DNA from: Micromonospora sp. CPCC 205371
Lineage (GTDB): Bacteria; Actinomycetota; Actinomycetes; Mycobacteriales; Micromonosporaceae
NCBI RefSeq assembly: GCF_026130045.1
Contig: NZ_JAIBNX010000085.1
Coordinates: forward strand, 1-34,966
Reading direction: 5' to 3'
Length of the DNA stretch: 34,966 nt
Below the pieces are notes generated by a model. That model was not told where the DNA came from, ran no database searches, and saw nothing but the letters and a program-made list of their open reading frames with translations. A program made the position numbers and the translations under genes. This document shows positions 7,576 through 13,877 of the stretch, one piece after another. The first letter of the stretch is position 1, and each line of letters starts with the position of its first letter.

Positions 7576-7616
7576 TCTTCGTGGGCGGCGACCAACCGCG
7601 TCACCGCCCACGAAGA
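7576..7616. terminator. Bidirectional terminator hairpin
   Basis: A perfect 13-bp stem (7576-7588 with 7604-7616; core CTTCGTGGGCGG / CCGCCCACGAAG) closes a 15-base loop. It lies in the 61-base gap between two convergent genes, so it can end transcripts from both sides. There is no clear T-run, as is usual for actinobacterial terminators. Confidence 0.75.
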
Positions 7617-7622
7617 GCCTCG

Positions 7623-8384
7623 TCATGCGCCGCCGTTGACGGTGATGGCCTGGCCGGTGATGCCGGTGTTCGCGGCCGAACCGAGGTAGACGACCGCGCC
7701 CGCGACCTCGTCGGCGTCCAGCAGCCGGCCGACCGCCGCCAGCGAGCTGTAGTGCTTACCGGCCGCCTCGACGATGTGCGCGTTGGTGTCGGTGCGGGTC
7801 AGACCGGGAAGCACCACATTGGACAGGAGGTCGCCGTCGCCGCCGAGGGACCGCGCGGCCGAGCGGCTGAAGCCGTGCAGCGCGGCCTTCGCGGCGGCGT
7901 AGTATTCCCCGCCGGCCATGCCGTCGGCGGCGACCGTCGACGAGATGTGCACCAGCCGGCCGAAGCGCTGCTTGCGCATGACCGGGGCGACCGCCCGAGA
8001 CAGCCGCACCGCGCCTTCGACGTTGGCACGCAGCGTGGCTACCCATGCGGCGTCCGGCACCCGCTCGAACGGGCCTTCGGGCACGCCGGTGCTGCCCCAG
8101 ACCACCGCGTTGTTGACCAGTACGTCCACCCGCCCGGTCCACTCCAGGGCGGCCGATACGAGCGCCGCCGCGTCCTGCTCGTCGCTCATGTCGTACCGCA
8201 TGACCAGCGCCCGGTCGCCGATCTCTGCGGCGACCTTCTCCGCTTCGATGCGGGATGTCGAGTACGTGAGCACCACGCTGGCGCCCTCGGCGGCGAACCC
8301 CCGCGCGATCGCGCGACCGAGCCCGCCGGAGGCTCCGGTGACGACGACGGTGCGACCTTCAAGTCCCATATCCATGCCGTCCAC
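7623..8384 (-). CDS. Short-chain dehydrogenase/reductase (SDR)
   Basis: A 253-residue classical SDR. The cofactor motif TGASGGLG is at 16-23, NNA at 91-93, the catalytic serine at 149 ('HISST') and Tyr162-Lys166 (YAAAK). The tail 'GITGQAITVNGGA' is the usual 3-oxoacyl-ACP reductase-like ending. It should use NAD(P)H to reduce or oxidise a carbonyl/hydroxyl pair; the substrate is unknown. The start GTG 8384 is one of three close candidates (ATG at 8375 and 8369 are also possible). It is divergent from the XRE/MmyB-type regulator at 8481, an arrangement seen repeatedly in actinobacteria, where this kind of regulator represses a neighbouring SDR. The shared intergenic palindrome supports this. 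Confidence 0.9.
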   Translation of the reverse strand: MDGMDMGLEGRTVVVTGASGGLGRAIARGFAAEGASVVLTYSTSRIEAEKVAAEIGDRALVMRYDMSDEQDAAALVSAALEWTGRVDVLVNNAVVWGSTGVPEGPFERVPDAAWVATLRANVEGAVRLSRAVAPVMRKQRFGRLVHISSTVAADGMAGGEYYAAAKAALHGFSRSAARSLGGDGDLLSNVVLPGLTRTDTNAHIVEAAGKHYSSLAAVGRLLDADEVAGAVVYLGSAANTGITGQAITVNGGA

Positions 8385-8419
8385 GCTGCCGGCGCGGAGC
8401 CCGCGTAGGGAGGCCGTCG

Positions 8420-8448
8420 TTAGGCTGGCCCTGCCAGGGCCACGCTAA
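8420..8448. promoter_or_regulatory. Operator palindrome between SDR and its regulator
   Basis: A 29-bp near-perfect palindrome: left arm TTAGGCTGGCCCTG and right arm CAGGGCCACGCTAA around a single C (8434), matching at 12 of 14 positions; the inner 8 bp (TGGCCCTG/CAGGGCCA) are perfect. A second inverted repeat, CGTCTCC/GGAGACG (8450-8456 and 8472-8478), lies next to the regulator start. The gap is only 96 bp, so one bound dimer could control both genes. Confidence 0.6.
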
Positions 8449-8480
8449 GCGTCTCCGCGCTCGGGTAGCGTGGAGACGCG

Positions 8481-9329
8481 ATGAGCGACAACGAGTTGGG
8501 CACATACCTGCGTGAACGCCGGGAGGCGCTGACGCCGTCCGCGGTGGGGCTGCCCGTCGGCTCCCGGCGCCGCACACCCGGCCTGCGCCGCGCCGAGGTG
8601 GCGACGCTCGCGGGGGTCAGCGTCGAGTACCTCACCCGGATCGAGCAGGGCCGCGACCGGCATCCGTCGACGCAGATTCTCGGTGCGCTCGCCGACGCGC
8701 TCCGTCTCACCACCGACGAGCGGCTCCGGCTGCGCATCCTGGCCAAGGCGGCCGACGGCGCGTTCCGCTGCCATGAGGTGGCGCCGCCTGCCGTGACGGT
8801 CCGCCCGACGGTGCGCGCGCTGCTCGACAGGCTGGAGCCGACCCCGGCGTACGTGGTGAATCGACTCGGTGACGTGCTGGCGTACACCACCGCATATGAG
8901 CGGCTCGCCGGCCCGCTCGGGTTGCTGGACACCGATCCGCCCAACCTGATCCGGTTCGCGTTCACCGACGCGCGGGCACGCTCGGCATACCCGGACTGGG
9001 AGCAGGTGGCGCACGCGCGCGTCGCCGCGCTCAAGGCGGACTTCGGGCCACCCGACCCACACGTTCGCGAGCTCATCGACGAGCTGACGGTCACCGGGGG
9101 AGCGGTGTTCGCCGACCGGTACCGGCTGATCACCGACAGCGAACCGCGCAGCGGCGTGGAGCGGCTGCGCCACCCATCGGTCGGGGAGCTGCGGCTGGCG
9201 TACGAGAGCCTGGCTCTGCCAGACGCCGACCAGCAGCAACTCGTCACCTACCTGCCGGCCGACGACGCGGCCGCCGCGGCGCTGGACCGACTCGCCGGCC
9301 GCAGGCCCGGCGCCCTGCGCGTAGCCTGA
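8481..9329 (+). CDS. XRE-family regulator with MmyB-like ligand-binding domain
   Basis: 282 residues. The N-terminal helix-turn-helix spans about 32-60 (PGLRRAEVATLAGVSVEYL, then 'RIEQGRD'), a hallmark of this family. The rest, from about 105 to 270, is the PAS-like MmyB-type ligand-binding domain, recognisable from 'AYVVNRLGDVLAYTTAYERL', 'NLIRFAFTD.RAR..YPDWE' and the ending 'H...GELRLAYESLALPDADQQQLVTYLP'. It probably senses a small hydrophobic molecule and represses the divergent SDR gene. The start ATG has GGAGA four bases upstream. Length and domain order are normal for the family. Confidence 0.9.
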   Translation: MSDNELGTYLRERREALTPSAVGLPVGSRRRTPGLRRAEVATLAGVSVEYLTRIEQGRDRHPSTQILGALADALRLTTDERLRLRILAKAADGAFRCHEVAPPAVTVRPTVRALLDRLEPTPAYVVNRLGDVLAYTTAYERLAGPLGLLDTDPPNLIRFAFTDARARSAYPDWEQVAHARVAALKADFGPPDPHVRELIDELTVTGGAVFADRYRLITDSEPRSGVERLRHPSVGELRLAYESLALPDADQQQLVTYLPADDAAAAALDRLAGRRPGALRVA

Positions 9330-9394
9330 CGCCGCGGTAGCCGGCCGTTTAACTGGGTGCGGCTCGACGGCGCCGCACGTAGGGTGCTCTGCTT

Positions 9395-10636
9395 GTGAGT
9401 AGAGCGGCGGAGATCATCTTGCCGACCCGTCTCGGGACGGGCTTCCGATGGCTCCTGGCGTCGTCGTGGTTGACGAATCTCGGCGATGGCATCGCGGCGG
9501 CGGCCGGTCCTCTGCTGGTCGCGTCGCTGACCGACGACCCGTTTCTGATCTCGCTGGCGGCCATGATGCGGTGGGCGCCGCCGCTGGTGTTCGGCCTCTA
9601 CGCTGGCGTACTGGTCGACCGGCACGACCGCCGTCGGGTCATCATCGCCGCGAACCTCGTCCGTGCGGCGGTGCTTGCCGCGCTGACCATCACGCTGATC
9701 ACCGGCACCGTGTCGGTGACCGGTGCGCTCGTGGCGCTGGGGCTGCTCGCCACCGCCGAGGTGTTCGCCGACAACACGTCCACGACTCTCACGCCGATGC
9801 TGGTGCACCGCGACGACCTGGCGATCGCGAACTCGCGCCTGCAGACCGGGTTCATCACCCTCAACCAGATGGCCGGTCCGGCGATCGGCGCCGCCCTGTT
9901 CGCCACCGGCGTCATGTGGCCGTTCGCGACCGAGTTCGTCCTGGTCGCCGCCGGCGTGATCCTGGTATCGAGAGTCGCGCTCCCCGCCCACGGCCGGGCG
10001 GAGTCGGAGGCGCGGAGCGGGGTGCGGCGCGACATCGCCGAGGGGTTCCGGTGGGTGGTGCACAACGCGGCGGTCCGCACGCTGGTGCTGACGATCCTGA
10101 TCTTCAACCTCACCTTCGGCGCGGCCTGGTCCGTCCTGGTGCTCTACACCACCGAGCGGCTTGGCCTCGGCTCGATCGGGTTTGGCCTGCTCACCACGGT
10201 CTCGGCGGTCGGTGGCCTGATCGGGACCAGCATCTACGGCTGGCTCACACGACGCGTGAGCCTGGGCAACGTGATGCGCGCGGGCCTCATCATCGAAACC
10301 CTCACGCACGGCGCCCTCGCCGTGACAACCTCGGCGTGGGTCGCCATGCTGATTTTCCTCGCCTTCGGCGCCCACGCGTTCGTCTGGCACACGACCTCAC
10401 TGACCGTCCGCCAGCGCGCGGTGCCGGCGCACCTTCAGGGCCGCGTCACCAGTGTCAACACCATTTGCGTGTACGGCGGACTGGTGGTCGGTTCAGCGGT
10501 CGGCGGCGGCCTGGCAACCTACTACGGGGTGACGGCACCGTTCTGGTTCGCGTTCGTGGGATCGGCGGTTTTCGTCGTCCTGCTCTGGCGGCAACTGACT
10601 CACATCATCCACGCCGACGAGCACTCCCGCGCGTAG
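9395..10636 (+). CDS. MFS transporter (EntS/MFS_3-like exporter)
   Basis: A 413-residue membrane protein with about ten to twelve hydrophobic segments. It starts with 'FRWLLASSWLTNLGDGIAAAAGPLLVASLT', and the motif A region after helix 2 reads 'GVLVDRHDRRRVIIAANL'. 'GPAIGAALF' and 'RVTSVNTICVYGG' are typical of the MFS_3 branch, which includes the enterobactin exporter EntS and many macrolide or antibiotic exporters. Start GTG 9395. The gene follows the XRE regulator by 65 bp on the same strand and may share its transcript, but a TAGGGT -10-like box at 9380 allows independent expression. Substrate unknown. Confidence 0.88.
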   Translation: MSRAAEIILPTRLGTGFRWLLASSWLTNLGDGIAAAAGPLLVASLTDDPFLISLAAMMRWAPPLVFGLYAGVLVDRHDRRRVIIAANLVRAAVLAALTITLITGTVSVTGALVALGLLATAEVFADNTSTTLTPMLVHRDDLAIANSRLQTGFITLNQMAGPAIGAALFATGVMWPFATEFVLVAAGVILVSRVALPAHGRAESEARSGVRRDIAEGFRWVVHNAAVRTLVLTILIFNLTFGAAWSVLVLYTTERLGLGSIGFGLLTTVSAVGGLIGTSIYGWLTRRVSLGNVMRAGLIIETLTHGALAVTTSAWVAMLIFLAFGAHAFVWHTTSLTVRQRAVPAHLQGRVTSVNTICVYGGLVVGSAVGGGLATYYGVTAPFWFAFVGSAVFVVLLWRQLTHIIHADEHSRA

Positions 10637-10649
10637 GGCGTCCGGTCGG

Positions 10650-10769
10650 TCACGTGCTCGTGAGTGCGCGCACCGCGGTGGCGATTGTGGCGTCGAGGTC
10701 GTGGCTGGAGTCGGGGAAGGCGAGCTGGTGCAGGATGATGCCTTCGAGCTGGTCGAGATCAGCCGGCAC
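10650..10769 (-). pseudogene. C-terminal fragment, probably of a TetR-type regulator
   Basis: On the minus strand an open stretch of 39 residues (GTG 10769 to TGA 10652-10650) has strong G/C third positions and reads LDQLEGIILHQLAFPDSS, followed by 'DLDATIATAVRALTST'. This resembles the last helices of TetR-family regulators. An in-frame TGA lies just upstream (to the right), and no DNA-binding domain is present. Its position back to back with the monooxygenase remnant at 10801 fits a former divergent regulator/enzyme pair. The family call is tentative because only the tail is left. Confidence 0.4.
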
Positions 10770-10800
10770 TGCCCGTCGGGGTCAGGTGAGCCGATCGCGC

Positions 10801-11022
10801 GCAGCCCACGCCATGACACCCGATCTCGGGCGAGGGGCGTGCGAGGCGCTCATCGACGCCGTCGCGCTGGCTACCTGCCTGCGGGAGGCGTCCAGTGTCG
10901 CGGAGGGACTCACCGCCTACGACCGGCGGCGGCGCCGGCGCACCCAGCGACTTGCCCGCATGTCCACCGCGGCCTCCCGAATGGTCCGGATCGGCACGCC
11001 CTCTGGCTTCGCAACGCATTGA
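10801..11022 (+). pseudogene. FAD-dependent monooxygenase C-terminal remnant
   Basis: Seventy-three codons remain, beginning at AAHAMTPDLGRGACEALIDA, the FAD-ribityl-binding 'GDAAH.M.P..G.G...A..DA' motif of aromatic-ring hydroxylases (PheA/TfdB/zeaxanthin epoxidase type). The remainder, 'LTAYDRRRRRRTQRLARMSTAASRM', is the family's last helix, ending at TGA 11020-11022. The Rossmann GxGxxG domain and the substrate domain are missing; upstream of 10801 the sequence matches the minus-strand fragment instead. No start codon or promoter serves it. It is a truncated relic, not a gene. Confidence 0.8.
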
Positions 11023-11089
11023 TCCGAGTCATCATGTTCGGCGGGCCGCCAGACTGATCGACTCGACGTCGATTGCGCTACGGTTCGGC

Positions 11090-11602
11090 ATGACTTCGAG
11101 GAGCGATAGCAAATTGGGATCAGCTATCACGCTTCGCGTGATTACGGCCGCCAACCGCTCGGCTGTCGAGGGACTGCGGGTGGCGCCAGGGCAGGAGGTC
11201 TTCGTGGAGGGAGTCCGGCAGTCGCTCGCCGAGGCGGCGGCCAATCCAGATACCAACCCGTGGTGCCGGGCGGTCTACGCGGGCGAGGTACCTGTGGGCT
11301 TCGTGATGCTCGGTGACGACGTGCCAGTCGGCAACCGCCACATACCCTGGCGCTACTACCTGTGGCGGATGCTCATCGATTCACGCTTCCAGGGTCGAGG
11401 GTACGGCCGAGCGGTGTTGAACCTCGTGGTCGCGTATCTCAGGACTCGGCCGCACGCGGACGTGCTGGTGACCAGCGTGGTGGCGGGTGAAGGGTCGCCC
11501 ATGGGCTTCTACCTGCGGTTCGGATTTCGATCTACGGGGCAGATGTTCGACCATGAGCACGTCCTCCAACTGAGGCTGGCGGACCTCCCCCAACCGGATT
11601 GA
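11090..11602 (+). CDS. GNAT-family N-acetyltransferase (diamine/spermidine-type)
   Basis: 170 residues with a complete GNAT core: 'ITLRVITAANRSAVEGLRV' (strand 1), 'PVGFVMLGDD' (strand 4), the acetyl-CoA pyrophosphate loop QGRGYG at 101-106, and 'PMGFYLRFGFRSTGQM' near the end. The layout 'WRYYLWRMLIDSRFQGRGYG' is that of BltD/SpeG-like polyamine acetyltransferases, so spermidine or a related amine is a plausible substrate but not shown. I start at ATG 11090; a TACGGT -10-like hexamer at 11079-11084 would make the transcript leaderless. An upstream in-frame extension exists but overlaps the monooxygenase relic and has no family similarity. Confidence 0.85.
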   Translation: MTSRSDSKLGSAITLRVITAANRSAVEGLRVAPGQEVFVEGVRQSLAEAAANPDTNPWCRAVYAGEVPVGFVMLGDDVPVGNRHIPWRYYLWRMLIDSRFQGRGYGRAVLNLVVAYLRTRPHADVLVTSVVAGEGSPMGFYLRFGFRSTGQMFDHEHVLQLRLADLPQPD

Positions 11603-11720
11603 CGCGCGGGTCGGGGGGTAACCCGGCACTCCGCGCAGCGCGGCCATCTCCGCGTCCCCCCAAGCAGCGCGCCGGCACCGCTCGGCCTACCCATACGACG
11701 CACACTGTAAGCGCGTTTGG

Positions 11721-12632
11721 TCAGTGGACGCCCCACATGGTGGCGACGTGGCGCGCATCGGTGCCGCAGCAGCCGCCGACGAGTGCGAGGTTGGGCAGGT
11801 ACGGCCGTAGGGCGTCTTGCGACTTCGCGAGGTCGACCGGGTCGCCCTCGTCCAGATCGGTGGCCGCGTCGAGCTCCTCGTGGCTCAGTTCCGAGGCGTT
11901 CGCGCGGAGCCCGACGATGCGAGAGCGCCAGCCGTCGCCGCCGGCCAGACCCGGTGTCATGTGAGTCGGGTGGGCGCAGTTGACCATGAAGTAGTCGGGT
12001 GCGGCCTCGGCGTCGACCGCGGTGACGGCTGCCGCTAGGTGCGTGCCGTCTGGGAGCCGCCCGTCGGTCTCCACGGTGAACGACACGGCCACCGGCAGCC
12101 CGGCGGACCGGGCGGCACGCACGATGCCGATCGCCTCGCCGGTGCCGGTCAACGTGAGCGCGGTGACCAGGTCGGCGCCGGCCTCGGCGAACGCCTCGAT
12201 CTGGAGCGCGTGGTAGGCGGCGGCCTCGTCCGGGTCGACCTCTTCGCCGGCGACGTAACCGTCGCCGCGCGGCCCGAGGTTGCCGCTGACCAGCAGCGGA
12301 TCGAGGCCGGCCCGGTCGCGCAGCCGCACCAGCATGGCCACCGCGTCGCGGTTGACCCGTCGCAGGTCGGTGGGGGAGTAGCCGAGCCGCTCGCCCCAGT
12401 CGCGGCTGGCCCGCCAGGTCGGGGTCTCCAACTGGAGGCCGGCGCCGGCCCGCCGGGCGATGTCGACGTAGGCGTCGTAATAGTGCTGGAGCAACTCCCG
12501 CCCCCGCTCGTCGTCGTCGAGCGGAAACGAGGCGGAGTCCGGCAGGTCGACGCCGTGGTGGTAGATGAGGTGCGTCTCCCGGCCACCGTCCGGGACCATC
12601 GGACGCCCCAACAGCTGCGGCAGCGGTGCCAT
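11721..12632 (-). CDS. Homocysteine S-methyltransferase family protein
   Basis: 303 residues of the Zn-dependent thiol methyltransferase fold (MmuM/BHMT/MetH-N family), which transfers a methyl group from S-methylmethionine, betaine or methyltetrahydrofolate to homocysteine. The zinc ligands are present: Cys219 in VNCAHP and Cys288-Cys289 in GGCCGTD. 'DGGRETHLIY' at 15-24 corresponds to the family's 'DGG..T.L'. Start ATG 12632-12630 has GAGGGA eight bases upstream. It is divergent from a TetR regulator, with two palindromic operators between, so expression is likely induced by an unknown signal. The N-terminal 'RETHLIYHHG' differs from MmuM, so the methyl donor is uncertain. Confidence 0.88.
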   Translation of the reverse strand: MAPLPQLLGRPMVPDGGRETHLIYHHGVDLPDSASFPLDDDERGRELLQHYYDAYVDIARRAGAGLQLETPTWRASRDWGERLGYSPTDLRRVNRDAVAMLVRLRDRAGLDPLLVSGNLGPRGDGYVAGEEVDPDEAAAYHALQIEAFAEAGADLVTALTLTGTGEAIGIVRAARSAGLPVAVSFTVETDGRLPDGTHLAAAVTAVDAEAAPDYFMVNCAHPTHMTPGLAGGDGWRSRIVGLRANASELSHEELDAATDLDEGDPVDLAKSQDALRPYLPNLALVGGCCGTDARHVATMWGVH

Positions 12633-12650
12633 ATCTTGTCCCTCTCTTCG

Positions 12651-12695
12651 TACCAGACTGATTAGTCTGTTTGTAGCAGACTGAACAGTCTGGTA
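12651..12695. promoter_or_regulatory. Double TetR operator
   Basis: Two palindromes in tandem: CAGACT-GATT-AGTCTG (12654-12669) and CAGACTG-AA-CAGTCTG (12677-12692). Their outer halves also pair: TACCAGACTG (12651-12660) is the exact inverse of CAGTCTGGTA (12686-12695), making the whole 45 bp symmetrical. The second palindrome fills the 16-17 base spacer between a TTGTAG -35 (12671-12676) and a TACAAC -10 (12694-12699) of the tetR gene, so binding there would block the promoter. Confidence 0.75.
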
Positions 12696-12705
12696 CAACC
12701 GAGAT

Positions 12706-13317
12706 GTGCCAAGAGACGGCAACCCGACTCGCGAGCGCATTCTGCGCGTCGCCGAACGGCTCATGACCGACCAGGGATACAGCGCCACGTCAGTCGATCA
12801 GGTGATCGCCGAGGCGGGCAGCTCGAAGGGCGCGTTCTTCCATCACTTCAGCTCCAAGGCCGACCTCGCGGTCCAGGTCGTCGAGCGGTACGTGGCCGCG
12901 GACCTGGCCCACCTCGACGCCGGGCTCGACGCCGCCGCGCACATCGCCGACCCCACGGCGCGGGTCGTGGCCTTCCTCCGCTACTACGAGGAGGGCGCCG
13001 ACGAACTCATGTCCGAACAGTCCGGCTGTCTCTACGCCACGGTGCTCGCCGAGCGTGAGTTCACCGGCAGCGAGGTCAACGACCAGCTCGCCAAAGCCAC
13101 GCGCGCCTGGCGGCACGCCCTGGTCGACCTGCTGCGGCCGGCGCTGGCCGCCCGCAGGCCAGCTCACGACATCGACTTGGACGCCTTAGCCGACCACCTC
13201 TACACCACATTCGAGGGCGGCTTCATCCTGTGCCGCACCTTCGAGGACCGCTCCGCGATGCGCGCCCAACTACGGATCTACCGGCAACTCGTGGAAGCCC
13301 TGCTACACGCCGGCTGA
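12706..13317 (+). CDS. TetR/AcrR family regulator
   Basis: 203 residues with the TetR DNA-binding domain at 7-55 (TRERILRVAERLMTDQGYSA, then 'SVDQVIAEAGSSKGAFFHHFSSKADL'). The C-terminal ligand/dimer domain contains 'LSEQSGCLYATVLAERE'-like positions, common in regulators of electrophile or oxidative response genes (the AcuR/NemR-like group), though this subgroup call is weak. The start GTG 12706 comes six bases after the -10-like TACAAC, so the message is probably leaderless. It is divergent from the homocysteine methyltransferase, 73 bp apart, and the operator symmetry indicates control of both. Confidence 0.9.
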   Translation: MPRDGNPTRERILRVAERLMTDQGYSATSVDQVIAEAGSSKGAFFHHFSSKADLAVQVVERYVAADLAHLDAGLDAAAHIADPTARVVAFLRYYEEGADELMSEQSGCLYATVLAEREFTGSEVNDQLAKATRAWRHALVDLLRPALAARRPAHDIDLDALADHLYTTFEGGFILCRTFEDRSAMRAQLRIYRQLVEALLHAG

Positions 13318-13362
13318 CCATCGCGTTCCACCGCCGCCTGGGTGCCATGCCGTCAGGGCCTG

Positions 13363-13381
13363 ATCTGGAGATCGTCCAGAT
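13363..13381. promoter_or_regulatory. Inverted repeat upstream of SnoaL-like gene
   Basis: ATCTGGA-GATCG-TCCAGAT, a perfect 7-bp dyad with a 5-base centre, 64 bases before the SnoaL-like start and 45 after the tetR stop. It may be an operator or the end of the tetR transcript; no T-run follows. Confidence 0.35.
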
Positions 13382-13445
13382 TGCCGGAAACGCCCCCTAG
13401 CGCGCTCCGGCGTCGCGCAGAATTTGCTGTTGGGAGGGGGTAGCC

Positions 13446-13877
13446 ATGGGACAAGCACGCGACGCACTGGACAAGCTGACCAAGGCGGCGGTTGAGGCGC
13501 ACAGCGTTGATTCGGTCATGAGCATGTACTCCGACAACGCCGTGTTATCGACACCGGATGCTGGAGAGATGACGCGCCGGGATCAGATCGCAGACTACTG
13601 GCGACAGTTCATCGACGCATTCCCGGATGCCAAATATGAGTACCTGAGCAAGATCGAAGCGGGCAACAAGGCCGTGGACGAAGGCTGGTTCGAAGGCACC
13701 AACACCAAGCCGGTCAAGCTGCCGTCGGGCGAGACCATGCCGGCGACCGGCAAGCACATCAAACTGCGGTCCTGCGATGTGGCAACCGTCGAGGACGGCA
13801 AGATCGTTGAACATCACCTTTACTTCGACGAACTAGAGTTCCAGCGCCAGATGGGGCTGATAGAACCCGACCGCTAA
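13446..13877 (+). CDS. SnoaL-like / ester cyclase fold protein
   Basis: 143 residues of the NTF2-like SnoaL fold. The pattern 'AHSVDSVMSMYSDNAVLSTP' with 'RDQIADYWRQFIDAFPDAKYE' and the closing 'DGKIVEHHLYFDELEFQRQMGL' is standard for ester-cyclase-related proteins. Members include polyketide cyclases, but many are of unknown role. The ribosome site GGGAGGGGG is strong. Codon use differs from the neighbours: many A/T third positions and a rare TTA leucine codon (codon 34, 13545-13547), which in actinomycetes makes translation depend on the bldA tRNA. The stop overlaps by 4 bases the end of the convergent debranching-enzyme gene. Confidence 0.85.
   Translation: MGQARDALDKLTKAAVEAHSVDSVMSMYSDNAVLSTPDAGEMTRRDQIADYWRQFIDAFPDAKYEYLSKIEAGNKAVDEGWFEGTNTKPVKLPSGETMPATGKHIKLRSCDVATVEDGKIVEHHLYFDELEFQRQMGLIEPDR

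Noticed and set aside
9248-10390. 380-codon open frame antisense to the MFS gene
   Set aside because: Composition is charged and repetitive (Gly, Asp, Arg, Gln), as expected from antisense to a membrane protein with GC-rich codons.
9448-11022. 524-codon plus-strand frame overlapping the MFS gene
   Set aside because: Only the last 73 codons (10801-11022) are protein-like (monooxygenase relic). The rest is an out-of-frame shadow of the MFS gene.
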